From positions 2,232,001 to 2,296,000 of the forward strand of contig CP069300.1 of assembly GCA_016839165.1 (NCBI GenBank): a stretch of 64,000 bases of DNA, in the 5' to 3' direction. The stretch is from Bradyrhizobium sp. PSBB068. Its GTDB lineage: Bacteria; Pseudomonadota; Alphaproteobacteria; Rhizobiales; Xanthobacteraceae. The notes beneath the pieces were generated by a model. It was not told where the DNA came from. It searched no databases and saw only the letters and a list, made by a program, of their open reading frames with translations. The first letter of the stretch is position 1. Each line of letters starts with the position of its first letter. Positions 25,942-36,037 of this stretch are shown here, one piece after another. Both the position numbers and the translations under genes were made by a program.

Positions 25942-27336
25942 ATGAGCCAGAAATCGACCGAGCGGCTGAGGGATTATCTCGCGCAGCTTCCGCCGCAATC
26001 GCAGGCGTTGCTGATGCGGGAGCTGGAGCGCGCGGTCGAACGCGGCGACGACGTCGCCGTGGCCAATCTGGTGCTCGAGCAGCTGCGCAAGATCGTGCGC
26101 GGGGCCGAGGAGGACGAGCGGATCGAGCCGCGCAGCGACGATCCGGCGCGGCTGCTGTTCCGGCCGCTCGAGCCGTTCCTTGCCGAGACCAATTTCCCGA
26201 CCCGGCCCGGCCAGCTCCGGCGCGCCTCGCTGCTGCCGATCTGGCAATGGCTGGCCCGCGAGGGTGCGCCCCAGGCGGCGCGCGACTTCGAGGCGACGCT
26301 GGGGGTGGCGGCCGAGAGCGGTCCGATGGAGATCGCCGCGCGCAAGTTCCAGCTGGCGGCTGCTGAAGCCATCCTCAAGATCGCCGGGCCGAGCCAGGAC
26401 GACCGTCAGCGCGCGCTGTCACGCGTGGGCCCGCCGAGCGTCGTCGAGGACCTGCTGCCGATCGGCCTGGTGCTGCAGGCCCGCGAAGCGCTCGAAACCC
26501 TGGGCAGCCGGCTGCCGAGCCAGATCCGCGTGTTTTCCGATTCCCAGATCGCATCCGCGATGGAGGCGCTCAAACTGCCGTCGCTGCAGACGCCGCAGCT
26601 ATTGCCGTTCGCGCTGTCGTTGATTGCGCAGCGGCTCGCCGCGCCCTGGCAGATCATCCGTCTCGCCATCAAGATGGCGGCTTCCGACGACGAGTTGCGG
26701 GTTGCGGCAACGCCCTACGGCATCGCCGTCACCATCGCGCTGCATGACCTGTCATTCGTCGCGGCCTGTCTGCGCACCGACATCCGGCGCGGGCATTTCG
26801 AATATGTCAGCGAGCAGCTCAAGACCCTGCATGACGGGGTCCGCGGCCTGCGCACCGAGCTCGATCTGCGCAACGACTCCACCTGGGGCCGCCAGTTGAC
26901 GTCGGTCCGCGCCGACACCTCCAACGCGCTGCAATCGGAGATCGACAGCGTGCCGGGCCGGGTCCGCCGCATCCTGCGCCAGCGCGCCGACAAGGACATC
27001 ACCGCCGGCGCCAAGATCGACCCGTCCGAGGTCGAGGACGCCGCCGCCCTGATCGATTTCGTCGCGGTGTGCCGCACCTACGCCAGCGAGCTCGCGATCA
27101 ACGAGGTGACGCTGCGGACCTTCTCCGACCTGCAGCATTATGTCGAGCAGTCGACCGAGGGGCTGGTGCAGTCGCTGCGCGGCGGCGATGCCCGGGTCCG
27201 GTCCTTCCGCCAGCAGCAGGTCAAGGCCGCGATCCGCTTCTGCGAGGTGCTGTTCGGCCACGACTACGCGTCGCTGATGAACCGCGCGGCGGAGAATGCG
27301 GTGACCGGCGAGCGGAAGTCGTCGCGGGCGGGGTAG
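25942..27336 (+). CDS. conserved hypothetical protein upstream of the cytochrome c maturation operon
   Basis: 464-aa soluble, largely helical protein with no signal peptide and no enzyme motif that I recognise. N-terminal MSQKSTERLRDYLAQLPPQS leads into leucine/charged helices. Around residue 60-75 there is a proline-rich FRPLEPFLAETNFPTRPGQ segment, and the last 200 residues alternate long helices (DADTSNALQ-like and SEIDSVPGRVRRILRQRADK). ATG 25942 is preferred; an open extension to 25774 lacks family-like sequence. It lies 318 bases upstream of ccmI on the same strand, but the gap makes a shared operon uncertain. Confidence 0.7.
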   Translation: MSQKSTERLRDYLAQLPPQSQALLMRELERAVERGDDVAVANLVLEQLRKIVRGAEEDERIEPRSDDPARLLFRPLEPFLAETNFPTRPGQLRRASLLPIWQWLAREGAPQAARDFEATLGVAAESGPMEIAARKFQLAAAEAILKIAGPSQDDRQRALSRVGPPSVVEDLLPIGLVLQAREALETLGSRLPSQIRVFSDSQIASAMEALKLPSLQTPQLLPFALSLIAQRLAAPWQIIRLAIKMAASDDELRVAATPYGIAVTIALHDLSFVAACLRTDIRRGHFEYVSEQLKTLHDGVRGLRTELDLRNDSTWGRQLTSVRADTSNALQSEIDSVPGRVRRILRQRADKDITAGAKIDPSEVEDAAALIDFVAVCRTYASELAINEVTLRTFSDLQHYVEQSTEGLVQSLRGGDARVRSFRQQQVKAAIRFCEVLFGHDYASLMNRAAENAVTGERKSSRAG

Positions 27337-27654
27337 CATTACCGCTGACGGCGAATGTTTGCGCGATTTCGGAATAATGGAAGTGTGCGGCTGAGTTGCC
27401 CGACGTGTCAAGTCGGCATTCGGGAGCCGGCAGCCGTCCGCCGGCACCTTTGCATGGGGTTGTTTTCGATATTTTGGTAGCGCGCGCCTTGGTCCGAATA
27501 TGCGCTTGCAATACCGCCGGAACGGCACCGGAAGCCGCCTGATTCCGACCTTCGGTCGATCCAGCAATTGTCAATTGCCGGGCTCGCCGCCGGTAGTGTA
27601 AAGCGATTCTAAGGCGGCTTGCCGGAAGCCGCCGGTCCATCCGGGAACCGCTTG
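27337..27654. other. 318-bp spacer before ccmI with repeat elements
   Basis: No gene is seen. It carries one copy of a 28-bp dispersed repeat (27391-27418) and a perfect 15-bp palindrome GCAATTG-T-CAATTGC (27564-27578) about 80 bases before the ccmI start. The palindrome is a possible operator or hairpin in the promoter region of the ccm operon. Confidence 0.4.
27391..27418 (+). repeat. 28-bp dispersed repeat, copy 1
   Basis: CTGAGTTGCCCGACGTGTCA followed by AGTCGGCA. It matches 24 of 28 bases with the segment at 51653-51680. Both copies are intergenic. Confidence 0.55.
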
Positions 27655-28785
27655 ATGACGCTGTGGTTTGTGTTCGCGCTGATGACGGTCGCGGCGATCT
27701 TTGCCGTGTTGTGGCCGCTCAGCCGCCGCGGACGGGCGGACACCGGCGGCAGCGAGGTCGTGGTCTACCGCGACCAGCTCGCCGAGATCGACCGCGACAT
27801 GGCCTCAGGGATCATCGGCGCCGCCGAGGCCGATGCCGCGCGGATCGAGATCAGCCGCCGGCTGCTGGCCGCCGCCGACCAGAGCGGACGCGAGGCGCCG
27901 GTGCAGGGCAGTCTCACGCTGCGGCGTGCCGCCGCAATCGTGGCGCTGGTCGGGCTGCCGGTGATCGCTTCGGGCGTCTATCTCGCACTCGGCTCGCCGC
28001 GGCTCGGCGACTTTCCGCTCGCCGAGCGCAGCAAGGTGGCCGATGCCAACCAGCCGCTCGCCAATCTGGTCGCGCAGGTCGAGGCCCATCTGGAGAAGAA
28101 CCCGACCGACGGCCGCGGCTGGACCGTGCTGGCGCCGGTGCTGTCGCGGCTCGGCCGCTACGATGACGCGGTCCGCGCCTATCGCAACGCCATCACCTAC
28201 GCCGGCGACAGCGCCGATCGCCGCGCCGATCTCGGCGAGGCGCTGATGGGGAGCGCCGGCGGGGTCGTCACCGCGGACGCCAAGGCGGAGTTCGAGCGCG
28301 CGGTCGCGTTGAATGGCGACGATGCCAAGGCGAATTACTTCCTGGGTCTCGCCGCCGAGCAGGACGGCCGCAAGGCCGATGCGGCTGCGCTCTGGCAGAA
28401 GATGCTGGCGAAGGGGCCGTCGGATGCGCCGTGGCGGCCGCTGGTGCAGGCGGCGCTGGTGCGGGTCGGCGGCACCGTGCCGGACGTCGCCCCGGGCGTT
28501 AGCGCACCCACGCTGCCCGACGGTGCGGTCGCGGCGGCGAAGGACATGAGCGAGGCCGATCGCGGCGCCATGATCAAGGGCATGGTCGACCGGCTGGCGA
28601 CGCGGCTGAAGACCAATGGCGACGACGTCGAGGGCTGGCTGCGGCTGGTGCGCGCCTATCTCGTGATGGGCGATCGCGACAAGGCGATGAGCGCGCTCGC
28701 GGATGCCCGTCAGGCCGTGGCCAACAATGCGGATCGGTTGCGTCAGCTCAATGAAGGGTTGAAGAATCTCGGGCTTGATGGATAG
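27655..28785 (+). CDS. ccmI: cytochrome c maturation protein CcmI (CycH)
   Basis: Presents apocytochrome c to the haem ligation complex in the inner membrane. The 376-aa protein begins with a membrane span ([20 protein letters not shown]), has a cytoplasmic leucine-zipper-like loop with [15 protein letters not shown], and a second span near residue 100. A periplasmic TPR region follows (about 150-370; [20 protein letters not shown] and [17 protein letters not shown]). ATG 27655 starts the membrane span directly. It is the first gene of the ccmIEFH order (cycHJKL). Confidence 0.93.
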   Translation: MTLWFVFALMTVAAIFAVLWPLSRRGRADTGGSEVVVYRDQLAEIDRDMASGIIGAAEADAARIEISRRLLAAADQSGREAPVQGSLTLRRAAAIVALVGLPVIASGVYLALGSPRLGDFPLAERSKVADANQPLANLVAQVEAHLEKNPTDGRGWTVLAPVLSRLGRYDDAVRAYRNAITYAGDSADRRADLGEALMGSAGGVVTADAKAEFERAVALNGDDAKANYFLGLAAEQDGRKADAAALWQKMLAKGPSDAPWRPLVQAALVRVGGTVPDVAPGVSAPTLPDGAVAAAKDMSEADRGAMIKGMVDRLATRLKTNGDDVEGWLRLVRAYLVMGDRDKAMSALADARQAVANNADRLRQLNEGLKNLGLDG

Positions 28786-28786
28786 G

Positions 28787-28831
28787 GCATGACGCCGAAA
28801 AGTGCACAGCGGTTTTCGGGGAACGTCATGC
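28787..28831. repeat. GCATGAC palindromic repeat inside the ccm operon
   Basis: GCATGACG-CCGAAAA (28787-28801) pairs with TTTTCGG (28813-28819) and CGTCATGC (28824-28831). It lies between the ccmI stop and the ccmE start, is of the same family as 17966 and 33771, and could affect mRNA stability within the operon. Confidence 0.6.
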
Positions 28832-28844
28832 GCAAGGATGGACC

Positions 28845-29354
28845 ATGACCAGGAAGCAACGGCGTTTGACACTGATCGGCTGTGCGCTCGTCGTGCTCGC
28901 GATCGCCGCGGGGCTGGTGTTGAACGCGCTGCGCGATTCCATCGTGTTCTTCTCGACGCCGTCGATGGTCGCCGAAAAGCATCTCGGCCCCGGCAAGCGT
29001 TTCCGCCTCGGCGGCCTGGTGGAGCAGGGCTCGCTCAAGCGCGGCGACAATCTCGCGGTGACCTTCACCGTCGGCGATGGCGGCGCGACGCTGCCGGTGG
29101 CCTACAAGGGCATCCTGCCGGATCTGTTCCGCGAGGGGCAGGGCGTCGTTGCCGAAGGCGCGCTCGATGCGTCGGGCGTGTTCCGTGCCGACACCGTGCT
29201 CGCCAAGCATGACGAGACCTACATGCCGAAGGACGTCGCCGACGCCTTGAAGAAGCAGGGCCATTGGAAGGACGACTACGGCGCCAAGCCGGACAACAAG
29301 CCGGGCAACACGCCGAGCGCCTCCGCGGCGCCGACCCAGGGAGCCATGCGGTGA
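28845..29354 (+). CDS. ccmE: haem chaperone CcmE (CycJ)
   Basis: Periplasmic, membrane-anchored OB-fold protein of 169 aa that binds haem covalently and passes it to CcmF/H. N-terminal anchor: [20 protein letters not shown] (residues 10-29). The haem-binding histidine is in the conserved [12 protein letters not shown] segment (about 126-137). [17 protein letters not shown] is the typical first strand pair. Its TGA overlaps the GTG start of ccmF, so the two are coupled. Confidence 0.95.
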   Translation: MTRKQRRLTLIGCALVVLAIAAGLVLNALRDSIVFFSTPSMVAEKHLGPGKRFRLGGLVEQGSLKRGDNLAVTFTVGDGGATLPVAYKGILPDLFREGQGVVAEGALDASGVFRADTVLAKHDETYMPKDVADALKKQGHWKDDYGAKPDNKPGNTPSASAAPTQGAMR

Positions 29355-31336
29355 TCGCCGAAAGCGGACATTATGCCCTGGTGCTCGCGCTTGGGCTCGC
29401 GCTGATCCAGTCGATCGTGCCGATCGTCGGCGCGCGCTGGCGCGATGCGGCGCTGATGAACGTTGCGCGCTCCACCGCGCTTGCCCAATTGCTGTTCGTC
29501 GCGGCGTCGTTCGCGGCGCTGGTGACCTTGCACGTCACCTCGGATTTCTCGGTCGCCAACGTCTTCGAGAACTCGCATTCGCTGAAGCCGCTGCTCTACA
29601 AGATCACCGGCGTGTGGGGAAACCATGAAGGCTCGATGCTGCTGTGGGTGTCGATCCTGGCGCTGTTCGGCGGCCTCGTCGCGGCCTTCGGCAACAATCT
29701 GCCGCTGTCGCTGCGCGCCCATGTGCTGGCGGTGCAGGCCTGGGTCGCCAGCGCGTTCTATCTGTTCATCCTGATCACCTCGAACCCGTTCCTGCGCATC
29801 GCCAACCCGCCGATCGAGGGGCGCGACCTCAATCCGGTGCTGCAGGACATCGGCCTCGCGGTGCATCCGCCGATGCTCTATCTCGGTTATGTCGGCTTCT
29901 CGATCTCGTTCTCGTTCGCGGTGGCGGCGTTGCTGGAGGGGCGGATCGACGCCGCCTGGGCGCGCTGGGTGCGGCCGTGGACGCTGATGGCGTGGATCTT
30001 CCTGACGCTCGGCATCGCGATGGGCTCCTACTGGGCCTATTACGAGCTCGGCTGGGGCGGCTGGTGGTTCTGGGATCCGGTCGAGAACGCCTCGCTGATG
30101 CCGTGGCTTGCCGGCACCGCGCTGTTGCATTCGGCGCTGGTGATGGAGAAGCGCAATGCGCTGAAGGTGTGGACCGTGCTGCTGTCGATCCTGACCTTCT
30201 CGCTGTCGCTGCTCGGCACCTTCCTGGTGCGCTCCGGCGTGCTGACGTCGGTTCACGCCTTCGCGACCGATCCGACCCGCGGCGTGTTCATCCTGCTGAT
30301 CCTGTTCGTCTTCATCGGCGGCAGCCTGTCGCTCTACGCCTGGCGCGCGCCGGCGCTGAAGCAGGGCGGGCTGTTCGCGCCGATCTCGCGCGAAGGCGCG
30401 CTGGTGCTCAACAACCTCCTGCTCACCACCGCCTGCGCGACCGTGTTCATCGGCACGCTGTATCCGCTGGCGCTCGAGGTTCTGACCGGCGAGAAGATCT
30501 CGGTCGGCGCGCCGTTCTTCAACTTCACCTTCGCGCCGCTGTTCGTGCCGCTGCTGGTCGCGGTGCCGTTCGGTCCGCTGTTGGCCTGGAAGCGCGGCGA
30601 CCTGCTCGGCGCGGCGCAGCGGTTGATGGTTGCCGGCATCGTTGCGCTGGTGGCAATGGCCCTGGTGCTTGCGTGGACCTATGGCGGCGCGACCTTGGCG
30701 CCGCTCGCGATCGGGCTTGCGGCCTTCGTCATCATGGGTGCGCTGTGCGACCTCGCCGAACGCATCGCGCTGTTCCGGATTCCGCTGTCGCTCTCGCTGC
30801 GCCGGGCGCGTGGCCTGCCGCGCGCGACCTGGGGCACCGCCTTCGCACATGCCGGTCTCGGCGTGGCGCTGATCGGGATCGTCTGCGAGACCACCTGGAA
30901 CAGCGAATATATCGGCTCCATGAAGCCGGACGACGTCGCCCGCGTCGCCGGCTATCAGCTGCGGCTCGACGGCCTGAACCCGCGGCAGGGCCCGAACTTC
31001 CGCGAGATGGTCGCGCAATTCACCGTGACGCGTGACGGCGAGAAGATCAGCGTGATGACCCCGTCGAAGCGCAACTTCACCACGCGCGGCGCCTCGACGA
31101 CCGAGGCCGCGCTGCTGACCCGCGGCGCGAGCCAGCTCTACATTTCGCTCGGCGACATCGCGACCGACGGCGCAATCGCGGTGCGCATCTATCACAAGCC
31201 GCTGGTGCTCATGATCTGGTGGGGACCGGTGCTGATGGCGTTCGGCGGCCTGCTGTCGTTGTCCGACCGCCGCCTGCGGGTCGGCGCGCCGAAGCCGGCG
31301 AAGGCGGCCGCGCGCGCATTGCAGGCGGCCGAGTGA
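29351..31336 (+). CDS. ccmF: haem lyase subunit CcmF (CycK)
   Basis: Large integral membrane protein (661 aa, about 15 spans) that joins haem to apocytochrome c. The WWD motif is [18 protein letters not shown] (about residues 235-252), preceded by the conserved [14 protein letters not shown] and [15 protein letters not shown] loops with haem-ligand histidines nearby ([12 protein letters not shown]). GTG 29351 gives the family-typical start [18 protein letters not shown] and overlaps the ccmE stop. The in-frame extension to 29264 is not family-like. The stop overlaps the ccmH start (TGATG). Confidence 0.95.
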   Translation: MIAESGHYALVLALGLALIQSIVPIVGARWRDAALMNVARSTALAQLLFVAASFAALVTLHVTSDFSVANVFENSHSLKPLLYKITGVWGNHEGSMLLWVSILALFGGLVAAFGNNLPLSLRAHVLAVQAWVASAFYLFILITSNPFLRIANPPIEGRDLNPVLQDIGLAVHPPMLYLGYVGFSISFSFAVAALLEGRIDAAWARWVRPWTLMAWIFLTLGIAMGSYWAYYELGWGGWWFWDPVENASLMPWLAGTALLHSALVMEKRNALKVWTVLLSILTFSLSLLGTFLVRSGVLTSVHAFATDPTRGVFILLILFVFIGGSLSLYAWRAPALKQGGLFAPISREGALVLNNLLLTTACATVFIGTLYPLALEVLTGEKISVGAPFFNFTFAPLFVPLLVAVPFGPLLAWKRGDLLGAAQRLMVAGIVALVAMALVLAWTYGGATLAPLAIGLAAFVIMGALCDLAERIALFRIPLSLSLRRARGLPRATWGTAFAHAGLGVALIGIVCETTWNSEYIGSMKPDDVARVAGYQLRLDGLNPRQGPNFREMVAQFTVTRDGEKISVMTPSKRNFTTRGASTTEAALLTRGASQLYISLGDIATDGAIAVRIYHKPLVLMIWWGPVLMAFGGLLSLSDRRLRVGAPKPAKAAARALQAAE

Positions 31337-31842
31337 TGCGGTCGCGCGCGCTTGCAGCCGCTGTGCTTGCGGCGACCCTGGTGCTCGGCGCGATGCCGGC
31401 CCGCGCGGTGCTGCCCGACGAGATCATGACGGACCCGGCAAAGGAGGCGAGGGCGCGCGAGCTCTCCAAAGAGCTGCGCTGCATGGTCTGCCAGAACCAG
31501 TCGATCGACGATTCCGAGGCGCCGCTGGCCCGCGACCTCCGCCTGCTGGTTCGGGAACGGATCTCGGCCGGCGACAGTGATCGCCAGGTGATCGATTTCC
31601 TGGTCGCCCGCTACGGCGAATTCGTGCTGCTCAAGCCGCGCCTCAACGAGCATACGCTGGTGCTGTGGCTGACCCCGCCGCTGGCGCTTTTGCTGGGTGG
31701 TTTTGCGCTCTGGCGCCTCGGCCGGCGCAAGGGCAATCCGGCAGCCGGCGGGGGCGATTCCGGCCCCGGACTGACGCCCGACGAAGAGGCTCGCCTCGAA
31801 CGGCTGCTGGCGGCGGACTCCGCGCCGGACAAGTCGCTTTAG
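31336..31842 (+). CDS. ccmH: cytochrome c maturation protein CcmH (CycL)
   Basis: 168-aa thiol-disulfide protein that reduces or holds the CxxCH thiols of apocytochrome c in the periplasm. A signal sequence (ALAAAVLAATLVLGAMPARA) is followed by the active site LRCMVCQNQSIDDSEAPLA (about residues 46-64) and a C-terminal membrane anchor (LVLWLTPPLALLLGGFALW). This is the short N-terminal type, as expected when ccmI is separate. ATG 31336 overlaps the ccmF stop, completing a tightly coupled operon. Confidence 0.95.
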   Translation: MRSRALAAAVLAATLVLGAMPARAVLPDEIMTDPAKEARARELSKELRCMVCQNQSIDDSEAPLARDLRLLVRERISAGDSDRQVIDFLVARYGEFVLLKPRLNEHTLVLWLTPPLALLLGGFALWRLGRRKGNPAAGGGDSGPGLTPDEEARLERLLAADSAPDKSL

Positions 31843-32012
31843 TTCCTTTTTAAGCGATTAATTTGCCTGCGCTATTCTGCCGCAGCGCCAACCTGCTCGA
31901 TTACCAAAGTTTAATTCCGCAGCCAGCGCGCCGTAAGGCTGATGACCCCATGTTCAGGTCCATCAGGTGCCCGCCCCCGCACCGGTGAATCTGGCCTTGG
32001 AGATTTCAACAC

Positions 32013-33599
32013 ATGACCGACCGTCCCGACCTCTCGTCCCTTCCGTCCTACAAGGCGCCGAAGCGCTCGCTGCTCTCTGCCCGCAAACTTGCGCTGATGG
32101 CCTCGGTCGTGGCCGGCCTCGGTGCCGCCACCTATGGCTTCAGCCCCACCCATAACCCGGCCGACCTGTTCACGACCCCTGCGCATGCGCAGGTCAATAA
32201 CGAGGTCAAGAAGGTCCAGCAGCCGGTCGGATTTGCCGACATCGTCGAGCGCGTGAAGCCGTCGGTGATCTCGGTCAAGGTCAACATTCGCGAGAAGGTC
32301 GCGAAGGACGACAGCAACAATGACGATTCGCCGTTCCAGCCGGGTTCGCCGATGGAGCGCTTCTTCCGCCGCTTCGGCGGTCCGGATGGCTTGCCCCCGG
32401 GCCTGCGCGGTGGACCGCGTGGCGGTGGCGTGGTGACGGGCCAGGGCTCCGGCTTCTTCATCTCGGCTGACGGCTATGCCGTGACCAACAATCACGTCGT
32501 CGACGGCGCCGACAAGGTCGAAGTCACGACCGACGACGGCAAGACTTTCTCCGCCAAGGTGATCGGCACCGATCCGCGCACGGATCTCGCGCTGATCAAG
32601 GTCGAGGGCGGCTCCAACTTCCAGTTTGCCAAGCTCTCCGACACCAAGCCGCGGATCGGCGACTGGGTGCTGGCGGTCGGCAATCCGTTCGGCCTCGGCG
32701 GCACTGTGACCGCGGGCATCGTCTCCGCCTCCGGCCGCGACATCGGCAACGGTCCGTATGACGACTTCATCCAGATCGATGCGCCCGTGAACAAGGGCAA
32801 TTCGGGTGGCCCGGCGTTCGACGTCTCGGGTGAGGTGATGGGCGTCAACACCGCGATCTACTCGCCGTCAGGCGGCAGCGTCGGCATCGCGTTCTCGATC
32901 CCGGCCCAGACCGTCAAGAGCGTCGTCGCCCAGCTGAAGGACAAGGGCTCGGTCAGCCGCGGTTGGATCGGCGTCCAGATCCAGCCGGTGACTTCCGATA
33001 TCGCCGACAGCCTCGGCATGAAGAAGGCCGAAGGCGCGCTGGTTGCCGAACCGCAGGCCAACGGCCCCGCGGCCAAGGCCGGCATCGAGTCCGGTGACGT
33101 CATCACCGCCGTCAATGGCGAGCCGGTGAAGGATGCGCGCGAACTCGCCCGCACCATCGGCGGCCTCGCGCCCGGCAATGCCGTGAAGTTGAACGTGCTG
33201 CACAAGGGGCAGGACAAGACCGTCAACCTGACGCTCGGCCAGTTGCCGAACAGCCTGGAAGCCAAGGCTGACACCGACAACAACAGCGACAAGGGCAACT
33301 CGTCCCGCGGCACCGACGTGCCGAAGCTGGGCCTCACCGTGGCGCCCGCCAACAGCGTGGCCGGCGCCGGCAAGGAGGGCGTGGTCGTGACCGAAGTCGA
33401 TCCCAAGAGTGCTGCCGCCGAGCGGGGCTTCAAGGAAGGCGACGTGATCCTCGAGGTCGCCGGCAAGACCGTCGGCACCGCCGGTGAGGTGCGTGATGCG
33501 ATCACCGCGGCGCGCAACGACAACAAGAACAGCGTTCTCATGCGCGTGAAGAGCGGCGGTTCGTCGCGCTTCGTGGCAGTGCCGCTGGCCAAGGGATAA
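32013..33599 (+). CDS. degP: periplasmic serine protease DegP/MucD (Do family)
   Basis: Degrades or refolds damaged envelope proteins. 528 aa: a signal/anchor region (about 20-60, ending near TPAHAQ), then a trypsin-like domain. The triad is His in YAVTNNHVVDGAD, Asp in DPRTDLALIKVEG and Ser in NKGNSGGPAFDVSG. Two PDZ domains follow (about 315-400 and 430-520; the first has GWIGVQIQPVTSDIADSLG). A glycine-rich LA-loop (RRFGGPDGLPPGLRGGPRGG) is long, as in rhizobial DegP proteins. It follows the ccm operon by about 170 bases and precedes a two-component pair that may sense envelope stress; the link is inferred from order. Confidence 0.95.
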   Translation: MTDRPDLSSLPSYKAPKRSLLSARKLALMASVVAGLGAATYGFSPTHNPADLFTTPAHAQVNNEVKKVQQPVGFADIVERVKPSVISVKVNIREKVAKDDSNNDDSPFQPGSPMERFFRRFGGPDGLPPGLRGGPRGGGVVTGQGSGFFISADGYAVTNNHVVDGADKVEVTTDDGKTFSAKVIGTDPRTDLALIKVEGGSNFQFAKLSDTKPRIGDWVLAVGNPFGLGGTVTAGIVSASGRDIGNGPYDDFIQIDAPVNKGNSGGPAFDVSGEVMGVNTAIYSPSGGSVGIAFSIPAQTVKSVVAQLKDKGSVSRGWIGVQIQPVTSDIADSLGMKKAEGALVAEPQANGPAAKAGIESGDVITAVNGEPVKDARELARTIGGLAPGNAVKLNVLHKGQDKTVNLTLGQLPNSLEAKADTDNNSDKGNSSRGTDVPKLGLTVAPANSVAGAGKEGVVVTEVDPKSAAAERGFKEGDVILEVAGKTVGTAGEVRDAITAARNDNKNSVLMRVKSGGSSRFVAVPLAKG

Positions 33600-33918
33600 C
33601 TATCTATGAGTTGGAACGCGTCGCCGGCATTCGTCGCCCCCGCCGACGGCGCGTTCCGGGGGGCGGGCGCCTTGCTCGCTCCCTATGTTGCCTTTCGATG
33701 GAATATGCCCCCCTCCGTCGGAAGGTCTCAGGGCGGTGGAGTCCCCCAGCTTCACCGCCCACTTTTTCCCGCGCATGATCCGGAAAAGTGGATACCGGTT
33801 TTCCGGTCAGATCATGCGCCCACAACAGTTCCGGAATATGCGCGGTCGTCTTGCATGTGCAGGCCGGCCGCGCCATGCTGACAGAGGGCCCATTCCCGTG
33901 ACCGCCACCGCTCCGCAA
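33600..33918. other. spacer between degP and the response regulator
   Basis: No gene is seen. It contains the palindromic repeat at 33771-33819 and an inverted repeat GGGCGGTGGA/TCACCGCCC near 33731-33760, which could end the degP transcript. Confidence 0.45.
33771..33819. repeat. GCATGATC palindromic intergenic repeat, copy 3
   Basis: GCGCATGATC-CGGAAAA (33771-33787) pairs with TTTTCCGG (33799-33806) and GATCATGCGC (33810-33819), with a 3-base bulge. It is the most complete copy of the family in the window. Confidence 0.7.
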
Positions 33919-34599
33919 ATGCGCATCCTGATCATCGAAGACGACCGCGAGTCCGCCGACTATCTGGTCAAGGCATTCCGCGAGGTCGGCTACATCGCAG
34001 ATCTCGCCTCCGACGGCGAGGAAGGCCTGTCGATGGCCGAGACCGGCGATTATGACGTGCTGGTGGTGGATCGCATGCTGCCCAAGCGTGACGGCCTGTC
34101 GCTGATCGGCAGCCTGCGCGACAAGGGCAACCGGACGCCGGTCCTGATCCTCTCGGCGCTCGGCCAGGTCGATGACCGCATCAAGGGCCTGCGCGCCGGC
34201 GGCGACGACTACCTGCCGAAGCCCTATTCCTTCGCCGAGCTGCTCGCGCGCGTCGAGGTGCTGTCACGGCGCAATGTCGGGCCGGCCGAGGAGACCACTT
34301 ACAAGGTCGGCGACCTCGAGCTCGACCGGCTGTCGCATCGCGTCGCCCGCGGCAAGGACGAGCTGACCTTGCAGCCGCGCGAATTCCGGCTGCTCGAATA
34401 TCTGATGAAGCATGCAGGGCAGGTGGTGACGCGCACGATGCTGCTCGAGAATGTCTGGGACTATCATTTCGATCCGCAGACCAACGTCATCGACGTCCAC
34501 ATCTCGCGGCTGCGCTCCAAGATCGACAAGGGTTTCGAGCGGCCGCTGCTGCATACCATCCGCGGCGCGGGGTATATGATCCGTGACGGCATTCGGTAA
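33919..34599 (+). CDS. OmpR-type response regulator
   Basis: 226 aa. The receiver domain has EDDRES (acidic pocket), the phospho-Asp in VLVVDRMLPKRDG (about 51), Ser in LILSALGQ and Lys in YLPKPYS. The winged-helix domain carries LTLQPREFRLLEYLMKHAGQ and ends IRGAGYMI. ATG 33919 starts at MRILIIEDD; a GTG at 33898 would add seven residues and is also possible. The kinase gene starts inside its last codons, so the pair is co-translated. Placement between degP and glnE suggests an envelope-related signal; no target site is visible. Confidence 0.88.
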   Translation: MRILIIEDDRESADYLVKAFREVGYIADLASDGEEGLSMAETGDYDVLVVDRMLPKRDGLSLIGSLRDKGNRTPVLILSALGQVDDRIKGLRAGGDDYLPKPYSFAELLARVEVLSRRNVGPAEETTYKVGDLELDRLSHRVARGKDELTLQPREFRLLEYLMKHAGQVVTRTMLLENVWDYHFDPQTNVIDVHISRLRSKIDKGFERPLLHTIRGAGYMIRDGIR

Positions 34600-36037
34600 A
34601 CTGATCCGGACCACGGCGTTTCGGCTGACGCTGGTCTATCTGTTCCTGTTCGCGCTGTTCGCCGCCTCGCTGCTGGCTTACTTCGCCTGGAACACGCGAC
34701 GGCTGATCACCGAGCAGATCACGACGACCGTCAACGTCGAGATCGGCGAGATCACGTCCATCTATAATCGCCGCGGCCTGCACGGCCTGCTGACCACCAT
34801 GGGCAATCGCGCGCTGCGGCCGGGGGCCAATCTCTATCTCCTGACCGCGCCGAACGGGCAGGCGCTGGCCGGCAATGTCGGCTCGCTGGCGCCGGGTGTG
34901 ATGAGCGTGCAGGGCTGGAGCGAGACCGCCTATCGCCGGATCGACGACCAGGACAAGACCGATCACCGCGCGCTGGTGCGGGTCGCTGAGATGGACAACG
35001 GCTTCCGCCTCCTGGTCGGGCGCGACCTCGAGGAGCGGCGGCGGCTGTTCGGCATCGTCGCCAAGGCCGCGCAATGGTCGATCCTAGTCGTGGTCGTGCT
35101 CGGCATCGGCGGCGGCATCTTCGTCGCCCGCCGCGTGCTGCACCGGATCGACGCCATGACCGGCACCACCAGGCGCATCATGGCGGGCGATCTCTCGGGC
35201 CGGCTGCCGGTCGGCCGCAGCGGCGACGAGCTCGACCGCCTCGCGGAAAATCTCAACGTCATGCTGGAGCGTATCGAGGCGCTGATGACGGGGCTGAAGG
35301 AGGTCTCCGACAACATCGCCCATGATCTCAAGACACCGCTGACGCGGCTGCGCAACCGCGCCGAGGAGGCGCTGGCGCGCTCCAGCAGCGAGGCCGACTA
35401 TCGTGCGGCGCTGGAGCGGACGATCGAGGAATCCGACGGGCTGATCCGCACCTTCAACGCGCTGTTGATGATCGCGCGGGCCGAGTCCGGTCAGGCGCGC
35501 GGCAACATGGACGATTTCGACGGCGCCGACGTCGCCAACGGCATCCACGAATTGTACGAGCCGCTGGCCGAGGACGATGGTATGACGCTGCAGGTCAAGA
35601 CTGCGCCGGCGCCTGTTCACGGCAACCGCGAATTGATCAGCCAGGCCGTCGCCAACCTGGTCGAGAACGCCATCAAATATGGCAAGCCCGACCCGGGCGT
35701 CGAGCCGATGAAGGCGGATGCGCGGGAGATCCTGATCGAGGCGCGGCGCGAGGGCGATCAGGTCCTGCTCAGCGTCACCGACCACGGTCCAGGCATCCCC
35801 GAGGGCGATCGCAAGCACGCGGTGGAGCGCTTCGTCCGGCTGGAGGCGAGCCGCACCTTACCCGGTTCGGGTCTCGGCCTCAGCCTGGCCTCGGCGGTCG
35901 CCACGCTCCATGGCGGCGAGCTCAGGCTCGGCGATGCCCATCCCGGGCTGGTGGCCACGCTGGTGCTGCCGGCGCGGGCGGGCGGCAGTGACAGGCTTGC
36001 GGCTCAAACGCAGGATGTGCCACAGAAGGCGGCATGA
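34583..36037 (+). CDS. sensor histidine kinase
   Basis: 484 aa. The first membrane span is about residues 10-32, with a periplasmic loop of about 130 residues; the second span is about 160-185 (WSILVVVVLGIGGGIFVARR), followed by HAMP. The phospho-acceptor is in NIAHDLKTPLTRLRNRAEE (His about 248). N box NLVENAIKYG, G1 DHGPGIP and G2 GSGLGLSLAS form the ATPase site. It starts with GTG 34583, overlapping the regulator stop by 17 bases, and its TGA overlaps the glnE ATG (ATGA). Confidence 0.9.
   Translation: MTAFGKLIRTTAFRLTLVYLFLFALFAASLLAYFAWNTRRLITEQITTTVNVEIGEITSIYNRRGLHGLLTTMGNRALRPGANLYLLTAPNGQALAGNVGSLAPGVMSVQGWSETAYRRIDDQDKTDHRALVRVAEMDNGFRLLVGRDLEERRRLFGIVAKAAQWSILVVVVLGIGGGIFVARRVLHRIDAMTGTTRRIMAGDLSGRLPVGRSGDELDRLAENLNVMLERIEALMTGLKEVSDNIAHDLKTPLTRLRNRAEEALARSSSEADYRAALERTIEESDGLIRTFNALLMIARAESGQARGNMDDFDGADVANGIHELYEPLAEDDGMTLQVKTAPAPVHGNRELISQAVANLVENAIKYGKPDPGVEPMKADAREILIEARREGDQVLLSVTDHGPGIPEGDRKHAVERFVRLEASRTLPGSGLGLSLASAVATLHGGELRLGDAHPGLVATLVLPARAGGSDRLAAQTQDVPQKAA

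Noticed and set aside
29276..31195. A 639-codon minus-strand frame opposite ccmF
   Set aside because: It has the Gln/Arg/His-rich shadow of a membrane protein gene; ccmF on the plus strand has every family motif.
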